Assembly: GCA_009741485.1 (NCBI GenBank)
Contig: CM019216.1
Span: 25,681,635 to 25,745,634, forward strand
Origin: Malurus cyaneus samueli
Taxonomy: Eukaryota > Chordata > Aves > Passeriformes > Maluridae
Length of the DNA stretch: 64,000 nucleotides
Direction of reading: 5' to 3'
Shown: piece after piece, positions 33,751 to 46,000 of the stretch
Numbering within the stretch: position 1 is the stretch's first letter
How the letters are laid out: each line of letters starts with the position of its first letter
Notes under the pieces: generated by a model
Told to the model about the DNA's origin: nothing
Database searches by the model: none
What the model saw: the letters and a program-made list of their open reading frames with translations, nothing else
Position numbers and translations under genes: made by a program

Positions 33751-35934
33751 CAAAATGCAAGTAGATTTTCCAGGTAGATGAAATCTCTTGCACTGCCCAA
33801 ATGTCATACTAATGCTTTACTTTTTACAATGTTGGCAGAAAATGTCATCTGAATCAGGAATTTTAGAATTTACTATTATAAATAAGCGAAATGAGCTAGA
33901 TAGACACACACATGCATAAATTAAGTATACATGATTGATAAGAATGACTCAGCAGCCTGGATAGCAGAAATTGTTCCATAATATGATTACTGCAACTCAG
34001 TTACCTCATTTCATATTATCAACAATTGGAAAGAGATCTTATTCTACTAAATATGTTGTTTATCAAAATGGTAGTACATATGCTGTCCTCTGTCCATGTA
34101 TTGTATCACCAAAAGTTTATTAAGACTTTAAACATATTTTTGTATATATTGTCATACATACATTGTCTAAAGCAAGAATATAGCCAGTGATCACATTTCC
34201 TAATATTTTTTAAAAAATGGCATTTTACCCAAGAGATATTTTGCCTTAGTTTTCTGTTTATGTTTTGTTCCAAAAAAAATTCATCTGTTTCTCTTGTGCA
34301 ACTTGGATTGGGCTCTATCAGTTTTAAATCATCATAAACAATTCAAGATAGCTATCTCTGGGCTACATCTGATATTTATGTAAGCAATGATATATATGTG
34401 CCAGGAGAAATAGATTAACCCAAAAATAGCAGGTGCTGACAAAGAGGATATTGTGAATCAGCCAGGCCTCCCTGGATAATGTACATTAGCAGTAGGTTCT
34501 TCATGACTAGAGGCAAAAGGGAGAAAAAAGAGGGTGCAGCAGGAGAAAAGACACTAATTTTCCAGAGAGAAAATTATACGAACAGTATGTCAATTATCAC
34601 AGAAGTGAAGCTACATCTCTTCCATATCCAGGGCAAGGCCAGAGAATCACTTAGTTATAGAAAAATATCCCCAAGCCTAATAACCTAGGAAATTCAAGAA
34701 TTAAGGTTGCTTTTCAACAGTGCACCTCCTTGCAACTTTGCCACATAAAAATTGTACAATTGCATCCTTTCCTTTCAGCCACCTCCTCTCCCCCCAGGAC
34801 TATGTCACGAAATGTGTCAAATGGATGATCCTCCTGGGGGAAAAAAAAGAAAAGGGATTCAATATTTTGTCTTATCTTTTTATTTTCCCTCTATAACCAT
34901 ATATTTCATTTATTAGGCTGTATTGAAACCATGTCCTCAAGACAGTTACTGCTTTTCTTGTAGCTTTTTCTATCACAGTCATTGCTATAGCAACAGAGAT
35001 CTTCACAAGCATGGAGAAACTTATTTCACAAATTTCTGCAGAAGTGTGGTTGTAATTAAAGTTCTGTATTTAAAATGGCAAAATCATAAATTAAATTAAC
35101 TGATAAATTTTGTTAACTCTACAGAAAATTTTACTCAAATAAAAAGATTTTTTATGTTTCTTTTCATCTGAAATTTTAACCAATTGTACCTTTAAAAAAA
35201 TAAAATTTAAAATATAGAGCTACTTGAATATGCAGTATTCTAAAGAAAAATATGAAGAGTAGTCACAAAAATCTTAGAATACTAAAAGTAGTCAGAAAAA
35301 CTAAAACAAAAATTGAGTAGATCATAAATAATGAGAAGATAGTAAAAATTCTCAAAAGTCATTCTGAATTATTATTTTAAGAGGAAAATAAAGCAAAGTA
35401 GAAACCATATGAATACTTGCAGTACTATAAATACAGTGGGAAAAGAAGTAGAGCTGCTCTGCATGAAGTCAGTAAAGATTAAAGCAGTAGGAAAATCTTA
35501 CTGACCATAGGATTGGATAGAGAGAATAGAATGAAAGTTGAAAATTTCAAGTATCATCACTTAGTAAAACGCAGAAGCACAGAAACTCAGAATGTCCCAT
35601 TATATCAGTTGTTGAATTCTGTCCAGGAAGAAGTCAGAGTGGAAGTAACTTATTTACAGGAGCAAATTTCAGTTGCTGTTTTTGTTTATTAAATATAAAA
35701 GGTAGGAATGGTTGGCTGCAATTTAAAGACAGTATAATCAATGATAAGTGCAACTCTATTGCAATGTAGAAAGGAATGTTACCACTCTAAGGGCTAAAAT
35801 ATTAGAAATAGGTTAAAATATTATTGTATGAAATAAAATAGAAAGTTGGGCTTTTTAGCAGAAAAAGAATGTATGAACTTTTCTTGGAAGCAATTAAGGA
35901 AAAACAGACATGGAGGTAGATAAATTGCCCTATT

Positions 35935-35956
35935 AAAAAAAAAAAAAAAAAAAAAA
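35935..35956 (+). repeat. Poly(A) run, 22 bp
   Basis: Uninterrupted A run; no retroposed body is recognisable upstream. Confidence 0.9.
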
Positions 35957-37983
35957 CTTGAAATTTCAAATTATGGGGTTTTTTTTGCAGAAGAAGGAAG
36001 TCTAGTTTAAAAAATGAAATTTATTTTCAGTGTTTTAAACCTTTTCATTTAATTTTTCTAACTGAGCAGTTCTATGTCTTCCCTGGGGAGAGTGGAAATT
36101 ACCTATCTGCAGATATTAGTCTGTTCTAAAACTACCTTACCTTGGAATTTGGAAACTATTCAGTATCTTTTGGAATCTGTACTTTCAGGAAAGTGAAACT
36201 CTCCACTTTGAGGATTAATCTGATACCTGCTTGTATGAAGGATAGGAGCAGGTTTATCTTTAAAATGGAAACTGGCAGATCTATGAATTGTTTATTTTGA
36301 ATGGAAACCTAAAATTTGGCATTAAGCTAGCTGGTTCTTCCAGTCCTTCATGTTGCTTCAAGAAGAACTATTCAGTTGACAAGTGAAAGTTTCTTGTATT
36401 TTTAATCAAAATTACAACTGGATATCTCCTTTTAAAAGGAAATGTTTTCAAGAAGTGATAGAATGATAGCACAAGTCTTAACTCCCAATAATCAGACGCT
36501 TCAAAAAGCATTGGGAATTACACTAAAAGAGTTCAAGTCCCTATGAAACGCTATGTAATGCTTCTCTGAGCTAGTTTATGGCATGCCAGCAGTGCAGGCA
36601 GAATAACAGAGCTGTTAAGAAAGAGGAGATAGAGATTCTGTGTGATAATCTGCTTCTGGCACAGGTAGGGGAGAGAGAGAGAAGGAAAGAGCTTGCAAAA
36701 GGACTAAGGGCAGGACAGGTTCCTGCAGGTTCAGGCTCTATTTCTGTTGGCCCCAAGGAGGGATAAAGTTGACACACACTGAAGGGGAAGCTGATCTAAA
36801 GCACCAGTTCCCACCCCACAGCAGTATCCTCCCTTCTTCTGATTCCGGTGGAGACATCCTAAGGGTTATGATGCCTTAATAATAACCTACTTTTCCAGTG
36901 CCTGTTGGTCCTGATGCTACTGTGTATAATTTATAAAATAATTACGGTTATTTTCACATAATATTATACACTGCAAGCTACATGACATGTGAGTACTAAA
37001 TTACATCATAATTATATTACTTATAACTGTACTTACTGCTAAATATATGTAATGTTGGTCTGAATTTGCTATAACAAAAATAATCCACATAAGTCTTTGA
37101 GAGTTTGCTTTCCAAAAAATTTGACTTAGACCACATTAAAGTAAAGATTTGTATTGTTCCACCATAAAACTAAAAAAGAGTAGAAATCTATCCCTCTTAA
37201 AGTTCTATTTGCTGTACCACAGGTGAGTACTAAGGGCAAAGAACAAAATTAACATTATTTCTAAAAATTTGTCCCATACATTTTGCATGTTTATATTTGA
37301 GAAATCATTCGCCTGAGTCTGAGAGTGTGATGCAAAGAAGAAAATTCTGAAGTGGTAAAATATAATCTTCTATTGATTTCATGATTAATTTCACGTTCAG
37401 AATGAAACAGCTCTCCAACTTTGGGGATCTAAGCATTAAAGAGCTGTTAAATCTCATCCCAATTTAATGCATAAACTAAGCTTTAACTGAGGTCAGGATG
37501 AAATATTATAAATATCTTTAATGATGACATATTTCATTATTAAAATTGTGATGGAAGATATATTTCACATATATGTATGTTAAAGAAAATTGATTTTGTA
37601 ACTTTTAACATGACAAAATACTACACTAAATATATTAAAAAGAATTATAGGATTAATTGTAAAAACAGAAAAATATGAGATTTAGTCTAGTCTACTTATT
37701 TTTGCTGAAGAGAATAGATTTTTTATTCTGGTTTTAGTTTGGAGGGGCATTGTTAGTTTATTAGAATAGATAATAAATATAATATTGTCATAAAGGTTTT
37801 ATGCATGCCAAAAAAACATTTTGTTTTGCAACTCGTTCACCAAATCTCTCTTCCTGTGACTCTTTGCTTTAAGTAGGGGAAATATATTTGTGCAATATAT
37901 ATATTCCTAATGAAATTATTACACCAGAAGGACTCTGATAAAATAACATCTTAGGAACTGTTTGGAGATTTGCTATTTTGATT

Positions 37984-38034
37984 AAAAAAAAAAAAAAAAA
38001 AAAAAAAGTTGTTTTTTTTCGTTTGTTTTTTTTA
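37984..38034 (+). repeat. A24 run followed by a T-rich run
   Basis: A24 (37984-38007), then 'gttgttttttttcgtttg' and further T. The A-then-T arrangement could form a simple hairpin. Confidence 0.85.
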
Positions 38035-40795
38035 TATATATACATCCATCAAGAAACTCGATTCTCCTTTAGGTTTGATTTTATATTGAGTCTACATCAA
38101 GCCCAATAGTAGCCAAACAGCAATTTGTGTCAACAGGGCTCCCTTTCTCCCTCTGCTAGATTAGTTGATTTACTAGAAAATGCCTGAGTTTTAATCGACT
38201 TTCTGGCCTCTTAGAGACCATTCTCTCATTACCTGCTTGACCCATTCCTAGCAAAAAGTCTCTAAACCATCCTTTCACTGGAGTTACACCACTTTTCTGC
38301 TTTTTTATAATCTACTTTTTTACTGTCTACTTTGTAATTTACTAGTTCTCATTAGTGCTTTCTTGGTAAATAAACGTATTTACAGGCATTGTGACTGAAA
38401 GTTTGATTTGTTTTCACTGACTATATGAATGATCACTCACTGTCTTTAGCTCAAAGAAAATAGCACGTTGATGAAAATATTTCCTGAAACAGGTCATATA
38501 AATTTTGAGATTTGTTCAAAGCATTCACATGTTTTTTTCACTAACACTTTAAATTAAGTAAACCCTTAAGCACTTAATGGAACCATGATCTCCTCTCTCC
38601 TGAGGTGCTTTGTATCCTCTTATTTTATGTAGCTGACCTTAGGTTTTTTTTTTATTCTTTTCTTGTCCTGGGGAAAAGGCTTTAGACAAAGGATTGGAAA
38701 TATCTTTCCCAAAATCAGAACAACATATAATTTATTTCTGTTATTCTTCTAAGAGAGTAAAGTTGAAGGCTTGAAATTCAAAAGACTGAGAAAGGTTTCA
38801 GTATTTGATCTTCTCACTTTGGCCATAATCTTTAGTCACTTGTGCTTTAGATTACAGCTCTAGTAGTGCGGCTGTTCCTTAGGTTTGTCATGAGTCTAGG
38901 TGTGACATACCACAGTTATGAGACTTGAGCTATGTCTGAACCTTACAATTATCATCCCTCTTGAGACAAAAATGTAGAGCAAAATCTCATCAGAATCCAG
39001 TGATTTGTTTTACTGCTTCTGAACTGCCTCTTATACTGATGAAAGCAACCAGTGACTGCAACTTGCTAATTTTAACAGGTTTTGGTATCAGAATATCAAT
39101 GATGGCACATGTTCTGGCAGTTTAGAAGCATAAAACAGGTACATTTGAAAATACAGGACAATGTGTGTAAAACATAGGAAAAACCCTGGATAAGCAAATC
39201 CAGCAGATATTTTGTAGTAGCATGAATAACTTGTATTTACTTTATCACTGTGGCCTGTTTAGGAAAAAGGTAGAAAATCTCTGATTGAGCCCTTATGACA
39301 GAACATCAATTAATGCAGGAAGTACCAACACATTGAAAATCTACTTATTACATGGTTGAGTGGCCTTGGAAGCAAAGGGAAGCAGCAAGTACACAGAACA
39401 ACACAACACAGACAAGACTGGCAGTGCACTGATTTCTGCTCTTTTTAATTTATTTGTCATTTTGATTATCTCTTCTATTGTTCTGATTTGAGATTTAATT
39501 CAGTTATATGTGTTTATGCCAGGTTATAGCAGATCCTTCCAGACATACTTTTATTTGGCAAAACATGGACCTTATCTGAAAAACAACAAAATCCTTAAGC
39601 AGTAGCTTCAGCATGAAAAACAGCAGAGGGGAAAAAAAAAAATAAATACTCAGTGTATTCATGTAATTGGTAATAATTCTGAACCACTTCTCTACTGGCA
39701 ACAATTCTAAAGTCAGGTTTAAATAAAAAAAATTAAAACTGCATCTCAAAAGGAAACAGTTTTTAAACCACTTCTGCCAAAGAAATAATGCAGACCATGA
39801 CATCTTTCTACAGTTTATCCTTCACAGACAATAGATGAATTCATTTCAGGCAGGAATTCCCTGATGCGGAACATGGAAGTTACACAGAAAATGAATTGAA
39901 GCTGTTAAAAATGCAGAGTGGTTTTACAACTGTATTGATTTCTAAGGAAAGGTGGTGAAAGAAGTGATGGTAACTTTTATTAGATAAACAGAAAGGGCTA
40001 ATCTCCCACTTTAAACATATCAGTGCTCACTTTCCCAGAAAGCACTATCATATAGGAAATCTTTAGGTGTTCTGTTCTGTTCTGAAAGGTTATCATTTGC
40101 TATTAAATTTTATAAGTGGCTTAGAACAGGTTTTATACACAAAAAAAAAATGGAATTTATTTCATCCCACATTATGAATTTCCTTGAAAATATGGCTATG
40201 TTTTACAAAATGTCAGTAGATTTATTGGAAAAAAAAAAAACACCCCAAAAAACTTATCTAATTTGAAGCTGCTGAGCCTAGTTGAGTATTTGGTGTACTG
40301 TATGAACTATTCCATAGACATGGAAAAAGGCTGCAAGATCATGTCTGTTAAATCAGGAATTCACGAAAGAGTAAGTTGCATCTATTAGTTTGCCAGGCTA
40401 CAGGGATGTGAAGATTTACAATGAAAACCTGCTAATTTGGCTGTATATTTGATATCTCTAACAAATGGCCCTAACAAATTTCGGTGCAATTCGGCTAATT
40501 TTCATGTCTTAACATCTGCAATGCAACCGCTTTAGGCTTGCCTTGGCACTTCACTTCATATTTAATAGTTTTGAAAAAGATTCCTCCTACATCTTAACAA
40601 TATCCAATAGCTCTTTAATTCTTTATTTCACTATAAAATGGTTCTGAGATTATCAGATTCCAATTCTTAGGTTACAGTATGAACTAAAGTTTATTTCCAC
40701 AATGAAGTACATTTTTAAGGCTGTGTTATTTTTAAAATTATTTTAAGTGCTTCTTTTTAAGCAATTGTTGTCTTGTTCAACCTACAAATGAAGCT

Positions 40796-41260
40796 TGAGA
40801 TATAGTAGTTAGTAAAGGAGTAATATAAAAGTTCATCTTTCTTGGAGCTTCAGGGGCAGTTCTGGAACAATATCCATGAGAGCCCACCCCTACAGGGGTG
40901 AGCAGAGTTTTATAGGTTCTGGGAAATTAGCATATGATAAAAAGCACCAATTAGGAGGACAAGTGGTGGTGCAATTTCCCCCAGGTCAAGTCCCTTCTCT
41001 GGAACCCCTCACTCTTGGTTCTAGCTGTGTTTTTTTATGAAAATGTGTCTTGAGGATCTTGTTCTCAATCAGGAAGTACCAAGGTCGGATAGGGGCCTTG
41101 TGTCCCCCAGGGCTTGGAGCTCTGGAATGTGTTTGGTCTTCCTAGCTAGGGCAAGGGAATGGAAAACTACTTGGAAAAACTAGCTATGAGTGCAGTAGGC
41201 TACAGAGCTCCAGATATGTGTAAAGAATACAGAAAATATATAAAAGAAAAAAAAAAAGAA
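40796..41260 (-). mobile_element. LTR-like segment with TATA box, minus strand (boundaries uncertain)
   Basis: A GC-richer block reads as a retroviral LTR on the minus strand. A long U3-like part is followed by CCTATAAAAC (40907-40916) and then a short R-U5-like tail ending ...CTATATCTCA, so its CA end would be at 40796-40797 on +. It contains 'gattgagaacaagatcctc' and 'ctaattggtgctttttatca'. No target duplication was found: the left flank AAGCT has no partner near 41200-41320, and the 5' end of the element is indistinct. A decayed LTR fits best; an unrelated repeat is possible. Confidence 0.45.
40908..40914 (-). promoter_or_regulatory. TATA box in the LTR-like segment
   Basis: TATAAAA on the minus strand, placed as in an LTR promoter. 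Activity is unknown. Confidence 0.4.
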
Positions 41261-42564
41261 CAGAAACCAATAGACATCACCATGAAGTGATGGAGGACTC
41301 ATGAAGAGTTAATCAACTATCCACAGACTGCTTAGGTCAGCAATGAAATATTTTGAAGTTAATGCAATTTCTGTATACTTCATGCTGTAGGAATGCTTTC
41401 ATTTGATTAATATTTTGTTTATTGCAGAACAACAATAGTGAATGAGATTTTTATGATAGGAGACTTGTTTTCTTTCCAAGTTTGAGTTGTTTCCCATAGA
41501 AATTGTAAAAGAACCAGCCAGGCTGCTGGCCTATGAAGCATAAAAGGTTTAATTGTCTCTTCTGGCCATGTTGGCATAGTGGATGGAAAACCTGCTGCTC
41601 TCTCTGGGAAAAGAGCCTGTGGCAGGGCAGGATACTGCTCCACTGAATTGTTGTTTTGTTTTATCCTGCCTGACCCTCTTCTCTCCCCTTTTAAGACCCT
41701 ATGAAAAAATATGGAGGGGAAGAAGGCAATCAAAGCAAAGACAACAAGAAAAAGAGTTTAGCAGTTCACTTTGAAAATGTCTCAAATCTTCAGAGCTAGA
41801 TAGATAAGCCACATCTGGCTTTATCTGGCAGCTTTACTTTTATCATTGGATTTAACAGCAAGGTGATCAAGATAGTTATGTGTCAGATGTTTGTATTTTT
41901 TTTCTGACATACTAGTCCTGCACAGTATTTTACTGGGAATTTTTGACTGTGGATAAATTGTCAAATAAGATTACCTTCAAGACACACAAAAATGGGTCTC
42001 AGCTACACTGAGGTAAGCTGTGCTTGCAGGTATTTTGATAGTATGGTTTTGATGATTATAGGTAACGTGAAGTACGGATTACATCTTCAGCAGAAGACAA
42101 GGGTGTCCTAGTTTTTTCAGAATAAAGTCTTGAAATAAATAGGAAGAGAGCATACAAAGGGACTCAAGAACAAGAGATTTAAAATTGGAGTGCATTTTTA
42201 TTACAAATCTATTTATTCCTTTCAACATAAATTATATAAGACATGCCTTTGAAAGGCATGAAAAACTAAAGGTTGCTTCTCAGAAAAACAGAAATGCAAA
42301 CAGATAGAAAGTTGCTATCATGAAGCAAAACAAATAAAAAATAACAAAAACCACATTCAAGTAAGCGCGTTTGTTAAATGTGTTTTCAAGAGTTTTTGGG
42401 GAAAAAAAATACTTCCATTAGAAAAAAAATGTCTAATTTTTACTCTTTTTGTCTGAAAATAAGGATGCCAGAGACTAATGATTCCAGAAAGGGACTTGCA
42501 AGTCATGGAGTGCAGAAAATTTCTTTGCAGGAAGTGTTGCCTACAGGTCAAGAGAAGTGATTTT
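41261..42564. other. Unannotated AT-rich sequence
   Basis: Nothing is recognised. Two overlapping opposite-strand frames at 41419-41774 have no family features. Confidence 0.5.
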
Positions 42565-43085
42565 TCCCTGCTATTCAGTGGCTGTGAGTCTGCTTTTGGA
42601 GTACTCTGTCCAGTTTTTATTCCCTGAATAAAGAAAAATGGCGTGCTGGAATGAGCATGTCAGAGAATCATCACAATGATTATGAGCGTGGATCACAAAG
42701 TGCTAAGAGGCTGAGACACCTGAGTTTGTGCAGTGTTAAGATCAGGCTTAGGGAAAATATTAATGAAGTTTTATGCAGAGAAGAGAGATAGATTCATCTT
42801 GGAGGTGTGCAGTGATGTACAAGAAGTTCTGGAGGACAGAAATTACAATGAGAGAAACTCTAATCTTAGGAAAAATACATTAGATATTACCACCACTAAA
42901 ATAACAAAAAACTGAAATGGTTTCCCAGTCTAGGGATGGATTCTCCATCCCTGAAAATGACAGATTTTAAACTCTACTGCTCAAGCTTCTTAATAACATC
43001 TATTTGATGCTGCTTTAAGTGAGGTCTTGGACCAAATGAGTTCCAGAAATTCTTTCTAATTTTTTTCTATGACTGTGAGATACAG
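42565..43085 (+). mobile_element. Ancient CR1 LINE 3' part
   Basis: The order of partly preserved CR1 words is recognisable despite heavy decay: 'ggagtactctgtccagtttt', then 'tattaatgaagttttatgca' (where CR1 reads a similar 'tataaatacctgaa'), then 'ctccatccctgaaaatga', then 'gaggtcttggaccaaatgag' and a terminal 'ttttttctatgactgtgag'. The direction is +. The element is frame-broken and appears older than the copies at 6722 and 52490. Confidence 0.55.
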
Positions 43086-46000
43086 TAACCTAAGTGCCTA
43101 AATTAGGAAAAAAAGTGTTGCTGTATATTTTTCTAAATCTCTCTAGAGGTAAATAGAAATGTGGTCTACATGCCCCAAAGGGCTTTCTGGAGAATAAAGT
43201 ATCTCTCCTGGGAAAATAAAGGAAAACTGGGAAGTGCATTGCCCTTAACTGGGAGCAGAGATTTTCCTGTGCTTATTAAGGGAAGTATAGTGTGAGGAGG
43301 ACTTTTTTAGACTGCTTTCCGGCTCTCAGTCTTTGTGTCCATTATTTCAGAGTTTAATTTGGTATGAATATAGCTACTGCATGAATGAGTCAGACAATGA
43401 GTGGAATATGGGAGCATGTAGGATATAGAACATATGACACAGAGGAGAGGAAGCAGTCTGTAAGGGGGATGTTTGGATTTTAGGATCTCCTTTTCTCTGG
43501 TTGCATAAGGCTCGGTATGGAACATGTCACATTCACAAAAAAAATTGTACAGCGTACACATTTTTTTCTCTTATTGTGTGGGCAAATCACCAGGTGAAAG
43601 AACATCAGACTTTTGATATTTCCATTCCAGAAGACTGTTCTGTATCCCAGATTACTGGTTGTTCATTTTGTTTTGTATTTCAGGAATAATATTCTATTGA
43701 GGTACAAAAGGAAATATAGAACAGAAAGAATCACAAAAATGCAACAAATATAGTTTAAGTTCTGTCCACATTCTATCATTAAAAGAATTCTGGCCATGCT
43801 TTTCAAAAGTATTTCAAACCATTAAAATAAATGTTGTGTATACACAGTCTAATTGACAGATTAAACTTCCTGACACATAATTAATTTAACCATAACAAAT
43901 GATGCACAGGTTTAAGAAATGAGAGACCATAAAAATAAAATACACTATAAAATCTCACAACCCCCCTAAAAATGTCCTCTTGCATTTTTTTTTTCCCTAA
44001 TTGCAATTAGGGACAGAGTAACTGTAATCTCCTGGAGAACGCAAGCCTTATTGTTTGGCATAGTGCCACATAATGAGAGAAAATTGCTGACCCTACATAG
44101 TCTGAAAGCTAACACTTCATTAACTGGGTTCATATAATCATTTCATCCTTTAGAGCCCAGCATTTTAAACACCTTCCTTTTCCTTGGACTTTCCTTATTT
44201 CCCATAATCAACCAGGATCATTATTTAAATTGAACCTAAGAATGAGTTTTTTAATATGTTTTGAGCTGTACAACACATCTTATGCAGCAGAATCCCAGTA
44301 GGATCTTATTTCATGAAACTTGGGTCATATCACAGTAGGCAGTCTCATTTGTAAGCTATCAAAAGTAAAATGAGATGAACAAAACAAACTAAAATTAGTA
44401 ATAGCATGTTTCTCGCTTGTGGCAATACATACAACAAGTGGTGGATGACAATGGACAATTCCTAATTTTTTGTCTTTCTTCTACTGACAAAGCAAATAAA
44501 TCGTGGGAAGGAAACAGAAAATTTTAACCCATAGATTTTTTTCAGGGAGATATTCAATGCAATTCTCACAGGGAAAACTTTTCTAAAGGCACCAGAAAAT
44601 CCTCTTCCAAAGGAAAAAGTCCACCCTGAAACCTCACCCATTTCATGACCTTTCACCTGTTGGTCCTTTCACAACCTCAGTGAAAAAACCGTTGAAATCA
44701 TCAATTTGGTAAAAATCAGAAGGTATTGATGACCTTTTTAATGCAATTAGTGATTTGAATGAGATGTATAATAATAGAATTTTTATTTCCTCTTATTGGC
44801 AACAGTGGAAAGTAAATCTGAAATTGTTCCATGTTGTTTAATAGAAAAGAAATGTGACTTAGATCTTACCTATTCAATGAAGATCCTATACAACTAATCT
44901 TGTTTGTGCTTTATCTTAATAAATTTGTATGCTCAGAAATAAACTTCTGTAAATCCACTGAGACGATACTTAAGGATATATAAGTTTTATCTAATACCTT
45001 TCTATAGTATGTCTGTTCTTTTCCATATTTTTGCTTAATTATATCAGATGCACTAATTAAGATTATAATTAGATAAGTATTTTATTTGCTGATATTTGTC
45101 AGTGATAAAATTGAAAATAAAAAGAACTTTAGAAGATGAGATTTCATTCTCATAAACTAAAATTTATCAGAGTTCATTTTCCTATAATAAACATTTAGAT
45201 TTTCTCAATTTGGTAACTTCTGCGTATTGTAAGTGTTCTACCATGGAGTCCTACCTTTTTTTCCTATCATTTTCTGCCACAGTTTCAGAGAGTCTCTTAA
45301 GGAAAGAAGTGAGACTAATAAATTAAGACATTATCAAGGAGCATAGTGTGATTACCTACATGAAATTAGCTGAGACACGTCATGCTTTGTGGATAGCTGT
45401 TTTACCACAGGCAAAACCCAGGTATTCAATTCAACCAATCAGGCTATTCCTCAGTTTCATTAAATGGGTTGTATTAATAGGCTAGTGGGGGTTTTTTTGC
45501 TTGTTTGTTTGTTTTGGTTTTTTTTTTTTCTTTAATTCTGATGCAATCTTCTTGGTCTGTATTTATATCTCAAATCATGAAGTTCTATTCAAGTATGCCT
45601 CACACTGAAAGATTTTTATTTGGGTACTAAGATACATTTCCTGGCTTTTGTTTACTGTATTGTCACATAGCTTTTTACACACCAGAAAGGACTGTAAAGA
45701 CAAAATGTGTCATTAAGAGCTAACCGTAAGAATACAGTGTTTCAGAAAAATCTCCACATGTGATGAAAGTCACTACTATGAATTCATGACCAGAGTAAGA
45801 AGGAAATACTCCTGGTGGCTAGCATATATATGTACTTCCCTTAACAAGTAAAATTGGCTACCTAATTCTCACCTAGCACAAATTACTTAAATTACAAAGC
45901 CAGGTATTACAACACCATATTATTACTGCTGATTACAATGGATACGACTATAGCAGTAAAAGGAAAAGGAACACAGTACAGACCTGAACACTAATACAAA

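Larger units (their letters stand above)
33751..40795. other. Unannotated AT-rich desert, 7 kb
   Basis: I find no gene, RNA gene or recognisable transposon. Simple runs include A22 at 35935-35956 and A24 at 37984-38007. A frame at 36571-36777, open on both strands over a purine-rich tract, is not supported as a gene. Confidence 0.55.

Noticed and set aside
36571..36777. Possible exon with a GTAGGG donor-like site at 36664-36669
   Set aside because: Acceptor choice is ambiguous, both strands are open over a purine-rich tract, and no coding signature convinces.
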